9,366 bases of DNA, from positions 1-9,366 of the forward strand of contig JALSNT010000457.1 in NCBI GenBank assembly GCA_026986885.1. The letters run 5' to 3'. The notes under the pieces were generated by a model that had not been told where the DNA came from, searched no databases, and was given only the letters and a program-made list of their open reading frames with translations. This stretch comes from Desulfobulbaceae bacterium (lineage in GTDB: Bacteria; Desulfobacterota; Desulfobulbia; Desulfobulbales; Desulfobulbaceae). Both the position numbers and the translations under genes were made by a program. Shown in pieces: positions 6,115-9,366 of this stretch (positions are counted from its first letter, which is position 1; each line of letters starts with the position of its first letter).

Positions 6115-6957
6115 CTATTTTTTTCTCTTTGTCAACTCATCCTCAAGGGCCCGGCGCATGATCTCCAGGGAGGGGGTTTTTTCCGTCCATATTTTCACCT
6201 GTACGGCCGCCTGATAGAGCAGCATGGCCAGGCCGTCGATTGTCCGGCAACCTGCCTTTTCCGCCTCACGAAGAAGACGGGTACGCAACGGGGCATAAAC
6301 GATATCCATAACCACGGAAAAATGAGGGAGTAAATCGGCATCCATGGCAATGCCGTTGCCGTCCGGCTCCATGCCCACCGAGGTCGCGTTGACCAGAGCG
6401 TCGGCACGGATATCACCAAGTTGATCCCTGGTAACAAAGTCACAGCCAAGCCAGTCGGCAAGTTGCCGTCCCTTTTCTTCTGTCCGATTGGTGACAATAA
6501 CCTCGGCTCCGGCTTCCACCAGACCAAAACAGACTCCCTTGGCCGCCCCACCTGCCCCGATGACCAGTACCCGGCTGCCGGTAAGGGTAATTTTGTCGGC
6601 AAGGGCCAGATTGGATCCAAGCCAGTCCGTATTAAAACCACGCACAGTTGTCCCGTCTTCCCCTGGTTTTTTTCTGAACAACAGGGTGTTGACAGCACCT
6701 ATCCTGCGGGCCACCGGATCAATTTCGTCCAGCTCTTTCATCACCGCCACCTTATGCGGAACGGTGACGGATACACCGGTAAAACCAAGGGTACGCAGAC
6801 CGGCAACCGCTGCCGCAGGATCAACTGTATCCATGGGCAGATAGACACCGTTTATTCCCATGGCCGCAAGGGCCGCATTGTGCATGACCGGGCTCAGGGA
6901 ATGGGCAACCGGATGCCCGATTATGCCGAAGAGAAGGGTTGTTCCATCAATGTTCAT
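6115..6957 (-). CDS. aroE: Shikimate dehydrogenase (NADP)
   Basis: It reduces 3-dehydroshikimate to shikimate, the fourth step of the shikimate pathway. With the ATG at 6955-6957 the protein has 280 residues, normal for AroE. The shikimate-binding segment GHPVAHSLSPVMHN (14-27), catalytic K69 in VTVPHK, N90 in AVNTL and D111 in FNTDWLG are present. The dinucleotide fold follows with GAGGAA (134-139) and the NRT motif (157-159) that prefers NADP. DALVNATSVGM (186-196) and GLAMLLYQA (242-250) complete the family signature. The frame is open 28 codons further upstream, but that extension is basic, unlike any AroE N-terminus, and runs deep into aroD, so I chose the internal ATG. This start overlaps the end of aroD by 11 bases (6947-6957). 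No clear RBS is seen, consistent with coupling to aroD translation. Confidence 0.95.
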   Translation of the reverse strand: MNIDGTTLLFGIIGHPVAHSLSPVMHNAALAAMGINGVYLPMDTVDPAAAVAGLRTLGFTGVSVTVPHKVAVMKELDEIDPVARRIGAVNTLLFRKKPGEDGTTVRGFNTDWLGSNLALADKITLTGSRVLVIGAGGAAKGVCFGLVEAGAEVIVTNRTEEKGRQLADWLGCDFVTRDQLGDIRADALVNATSVGMEPDGNGIAMDADLLPHFSVVMDIVYAPLRTRLLREAEKAGCRTIDGLAMLLYQAAVQVKIWTEKTPSLEIMRRALEDELTKRKK

Positions 6958-7639
6958 CGGTAAACATGGTATAAAGTTGATAAAAATGATCTGCGGCAAA
7001 CTGACCCGACGCCGTGACCGCACCTGCAGACGGTGCCACATAGGTCATATAGCCGCCAAGAAAAACAGTGGCAAAACGACTGATTTTCCCTGCCTGCCCC
7101 ATACAGAATGCAATTAAAGGAAAATCCATTTCACCGGCCTGCTGCAAAAGAGCCAGTACCCGTTGGACATCACCTGCACAGTGGGCAGTGGTAACGAGTT
7201 TGCCGATATCAGCGTCGGCAGCCTGCATCTCCAAAACCAGGGCGGCCAGTTCTCCAGCGGACGGGGTCTTGCTGAAATCATGCCATGACAGAATCAGGCG
7301 GGTTGCAGAATTCTGTTTTTCAGCAAGCAGCCGTTGCCGCATGGACCTGTCAGCTCGAAGTTCAAGATCTACATACGCTGCCTGCAGTCGCACGGCCTGC
7401 AGCAAGGGTTGCAACCGTTTTTTTTCTTCCCCGCTGAAGGCACCTCCCTCCCAGGCGGGACGATTGGTGAATAACAGCGGCAGATTGATACGCTGCATGC
7501 AGTGTTCCACCTCCGGTCGGTCCATGGCATCAAGCCGCACTTCCGCCACATCAATCAGCTGTTTGTCAGGCTGAATCATCCGGACAAGCGATTCCACATC
7601 AGGAGCGCCCACCGACACACAGATCTTCCCCTGGTTCAT
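6947..7639 (-). CDS. aroD: Type I 3-dehydroquinate dehydratase
   Basis: It dehydrates 3-dehydroquinate to 3-dehydroshikimate, the third step of the shikimate pathway, through a Schiff base. The 230-residue protein is a single TIM barrel. The catalytic residues match the class I enzyme: E33 in AEVRLDAMD, H120 in LSWHDF, and the imine-forming K147 in IGKLVTTAH. The substrate-binding R188 lies in CMGQAGKISR. The closing loop normally read as SAPGQ is TASGQ here (209-213), keeping the Gln but replacing Ser and Pro. This is the aldolase-like family, distinct from the small type II AroQ enzymes. The start ATG overlaps the pyrD stop as ATGA (7636-7639), and the 3' end overlaps aroE, so the protein is made from the middle of the operon. 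It is a stand-alone enzyme, not the AroD-AroE fusion seen in some lineages, although the two genes are adjacent. Confidence 0.95.
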   Translation of the reverse strand: MNQGKICVSVGAPDVESLVRMIQPDKQLIDVAEVRLDAMDRPEVEHCMQRINLPLLFTNRPAWEGGAFSGEEKKRLQPLLQAVRLQAAYVDLELRADRSMRQRLLAEKQNSATRLILSWHDFSKTPSAGELAALVLEMQAADADIGKLVTTAHCAGDVQRVLALLQQAGEMDFPLIAFCMGQAGKISRFATVFLGGYMTYVAPSAGAVTASGQFAADHFYQLYTMFTDEH

Positions 7640-8583
7640 GATTGGCAGCTCTCCGTCTGCAGGGTACCGACAATGGAGTGAATTGAACTTTCCCCCTGAC
7701 TCACAAGATAATCCACCAGTCCGTCAATAATCGACTCGGAGGTCCCGGGCTGATAAAAATTTGCCGTTCCCACCTGAATCGCAGAAGCCCCGGCAATGAG
7801 AAATTCCAGCGCATCCTCAGCCGTTGCAATCCCACCGATACCGATAACAGGTATTGAGACCGCCCTGGCGGTCTGCCAGACCATACGCAGGGCGACTGGT
7901 TTGACAGCCGGGCCGGACAGGCCGCCGATGATATTGGCCAGTCTCGGTCGACGACGGTTTATATCCACAGCCATACCGATAAGGGTATTTATCAGAGAAA
8001 CGGCATCGGCCCCGCCATCCTCGACAGCCCGGGCCATGACGGCAATATCAGTAACATTGGGAGAGAGTTTAACGATCACCGGCAGATCAGTGCGGGCGCA
8101 GACAGTCCGGGTTACCTCCGCCGCCATCACCGGATCGGTGCCAAACGCCACTCCGCCTTTTTTCACATTAGGACAGGAAATATTTACCTCAAGGGCATCA
8201 ATGCCGCCGACGCCGGTCAGTTTTTCGGCAAGAAGACCGTACTCCTCAACCGAATCGCCCAGGATATTGACAATAATCCGGCTGTTGATTCCCCGGAGAA
8301 ATTCCATTTTTCCGGCAAGAAATCCCTGCAGGCCGACGTTTTCAAGACCAATGGCATTGAGCATGCCGCAGGCCGTCTCCACAACCCGTGGCGGCGGATT
8401 ACCGGGTCGCGGCCTCAGGGAGATTCCTTTAACCACCACAGCGCCAAGCCGGTGCAGGTTAACAAGCTGAGCAAATTCCCGGGCATAGCCAAAGGTACCC
8501 GAAGCGGTCATGACAGGATTACGAAGAGACAACCTTCCCAGGCTGACTCGCAGGTCAATATCACTGTCTTTTACACTGTCCAT
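7636..8583 (-). CDS. pyrD: Dihydroorotate dehydrogenase, class 1B catalytic subunit
   Basis: It oxidises dihydroorotate to orotate, the fourth step of pyrimidine synthesis, using FMN in a TIM barrel in the cytoplasm. The active-site base is C137 in NISCPNVKKGG, which marks class 1 enzymes (class 2 uses Ser). K52 in VVVKGISLRPRPGNPPPR, NAIGLEN (76-82), K172 in VKLSPN, and the phosphate-binding GIGGI (248-252) and VGTANF (271-276) segments are present. The length of 315 residues fits, and there is no membrane-anchoring N-terminus. Assignment to class 1B rests on the directly upstream pyrK, whose end overlaps this gene by 13 bases. Electrons would pass FMN to the 2Fe-2S cluster and FAD of PyrK and then to NAD. 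The stop codon shares ATGA with the aroD start. Confidence 0.96.
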   Translation of the reverse strand: MDSVKDSDIDLRVSLGRLSLRNPVMTASGTFGYAREFAQLVNLHRLGAVVVKGISLRPRPGNPPPRVVETACGMLNAIGLENVGLQGFLAGKMEFLRGINSRIIVNILGDSVEEYGLLAEKLTGVGGIDALEVNISCPNVKKGGVAFGTDPVMAAEVTRTVCARTDLPVIVKLSPNVTDIAVMARAVEDGGADAVSLINTLIGMAVDINRRRPRLANIIGGLSGPAVKPVALRMVWQTARAVSIPVIGIGGIATAEDALEFLIAGASAIQVGTANFYQPGTSESIIDGLVDYLVSQGESSIHSIVGTLQTESCQS

Positions 8584-9356
8584 GCGACCTCTCCGGCATC
8601 AAAGACCGGTCCTTGACGGCAGACATGCAGATATCCGCCACCCGCACCGACAACAGCGCAGCCAAGACATGCGCCCAGACCGCAGGCCATATGCGTTTCC
8701 AGTGATACCTGGCATGAGACCCCGGCTTCCCTGGCCTTGTCGGCACAGGTCCTCATCATCGCAAACGGGCCGCAGGTATATATTCTCTCCATCTGGGGCA
8801 ACACCAAATCCAATAATTCCGGTACAAAACCATGAAGGCCCATGGAGCCGTCATCCGTGGCCGTCTTTACCATATAGCCAAGATCAAAAAATTCATCGGC
8901 AAACCGGGCCAGCTCATTTTTATTGCGGGCGCCTATAAGCACATAATCGCGTTGGGCCGTTACTCCGTTCTGCAGGAGTCGTTTGGCCAGAAAATAGAGC
9001 GGGGCAATGCCCATGCCGCCGCCGATCAAACATAGTCGCCCCCTGCGTTCAAGGGAAAATCCACGGCCAAGGGGTCCTATGCAATCAATAAAATCTCCCG
9101 GCTGCAACCGGGCCAAGCTGGTTGTTCCCCTGCCGACCACTTTAAAAAGAAGTTGAATATTACCGGCGGCGGTTACCTGATGGATGGAAAAAGGTCTACG
9201 CAACAGAGGGTCCATTCCTCCATTTACCTGCACCATGACGAACTGCCCGGGATGGGCGGCACCGGCGATCTCCGGCGCATGCAGGGTCAGACGGGTAATA
9301 CCCGGGGCGATATCCTCCCGCTGCCGGAGGTAAGCTTTTTCCTGGAATTCAGGCAT
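8571..9356 (-). CDS. pyrK: Dihydroorotate dehydrogenase electron transfer subunit PyrK
   Basis: This FAD and 2Fe-2S protein passes electrons from PyrD to NAD. In order it shows a ferredoxin-reductase-like FAD domain with RRPFSIH (53-59) and KVVGRGTTSLA (72-82), a NAD-binding part starting at IGGGMGIAPL (111-120), CGPFAMM (195-201), and a C-terminal cluster site with C225, C230, C233 and C246 in the PyrK spacing CX4CX2CX12C. The length of 261 residues is typical. The ATG at 9354-9356 gives a normal PyrK N-terminus (PEFQEKAYLRQRED). The frame is open to the window edge 10 bases further, so an upstream start cannot be fully excluded, and the operon promoter lies outside. A sulfide dehydrogenase beta subunit (SudB-like) or related reductase could look similar, but the overlap with pyrD settles the role. 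Confidence 0.95.
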   Translation of the reverse strand: MPEFQEKAYLRQREDIAPGITRLTLHAPEIAGAAHPGQFVMVQVNGGMDPLLRRPFSIHQVTAAGNIQLLFKVVGRGTTSLARLQPGDFIDCIGPLGRGFSLERRGRLCLIGGGMGIAPLYFLAKRLLQNGVTAQRDYVLIGARNKNELARFADEFFDLGYMVKTATDDGSMGLHGFVPELLDLVLPQMERIYTCGPFAMMRTCADKAREAGVSCQVSLETHMACGLGACLGCAVVGAGGGYLHVCRQGPVFDAGEVAWTV

Positions 9357-9366
9357 GAAAAACGAT

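Noticed and set aside
6958..7041. A 28-codon N-terminal extension of aroE, giving a 308-residue protein
   Set aside because: The extension lies wholly inside aroD, is rich in Arg and unlike AroE N-termini. The internal ATG at 6955-6957 gives the expected 280 residues and a short overlap.
7796..8470. Open frame of 224 codons on the plus strand opposite pyrD
   Set aside because: Its composition (Ser, Arg, Pro, Thr rich) is that of a codon shadow, and pyrD on the other strand is certain.
1..9366. A defence, mobile or phage system
   Set aside because: All long convincing frames are housekeeping or envelope genes. No integrase, transposase, nuclease effector, toxin-antitoxin pair or repeat-spacer array is visible.

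Overview
The window reads as ordinary chromosomal DNA of a Gram-negative bacterium. The signs are secreted lytic transglycosylases, an outer-membrane-type lipoprotein, compact operons and moderately GC-rich coding sequence. A class 1B dihydroorotate dehydrogenase with its PyrK partner, a type I dehydroquinase, and this cell-wall gene set would fit a deltaproteobacterial (Desulfobulbales-like) sulfate or sulfur metabolising anaerobe. That lineage guess rests on general resemblance only and is weak. I see no tRNA, rRNA, CRISPR array, transposase, phage gene or frameshifted gene.

Layout: two convergent blocks meet in a 209-base intergenic region at 4623-4831. The left block is on the + strand. 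It holds the 3' end of a DHH-family phosphoesterase gene (1-444), an MltB-type lytic transglycosylase (448-1551), an MltA-type lytic transglycosylase (1565-2734), a SAM hydrolase of the DUF62 family (2828-3631) and a CsgG-like lipoprotein (3816-4622). The first three genes are separated by 3 and 13 bases and look co-transcribed. The last two have larger upstream gaps with promoter-like sequences and may be separate units.

The right block is on the - strand. It is a tight operon read from the right edge leftwards: pyrK, pyrD, aroD, aroE, aroA. Three successive pairs overlap (13, 4 and 11 bases) and aroE-aroA are 2 bases apart. PyrK and PyrD together form the NAD-linked dihydroorotate dehydrogenase of pyrimidine synthesis. 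AroD, AroE and AroA perform the third, fourth and sixth steps of the shikimate pathway. All five proteins keep the catalytic residues that can be checked by eye.

The least explained part is the convergent intergenic region. It holds a nested set of inverted repeats closed by an 8-bp stem and followed, on the - strand, by seven T. It could be an elaborate operon terminator, a 3'-UTR-derived RNA or a small palindromic repeat element. A second structured spot overlaps the probable promoter of the lipoprotein gene. I found no convincing evidence for a new defence or mobile system here.
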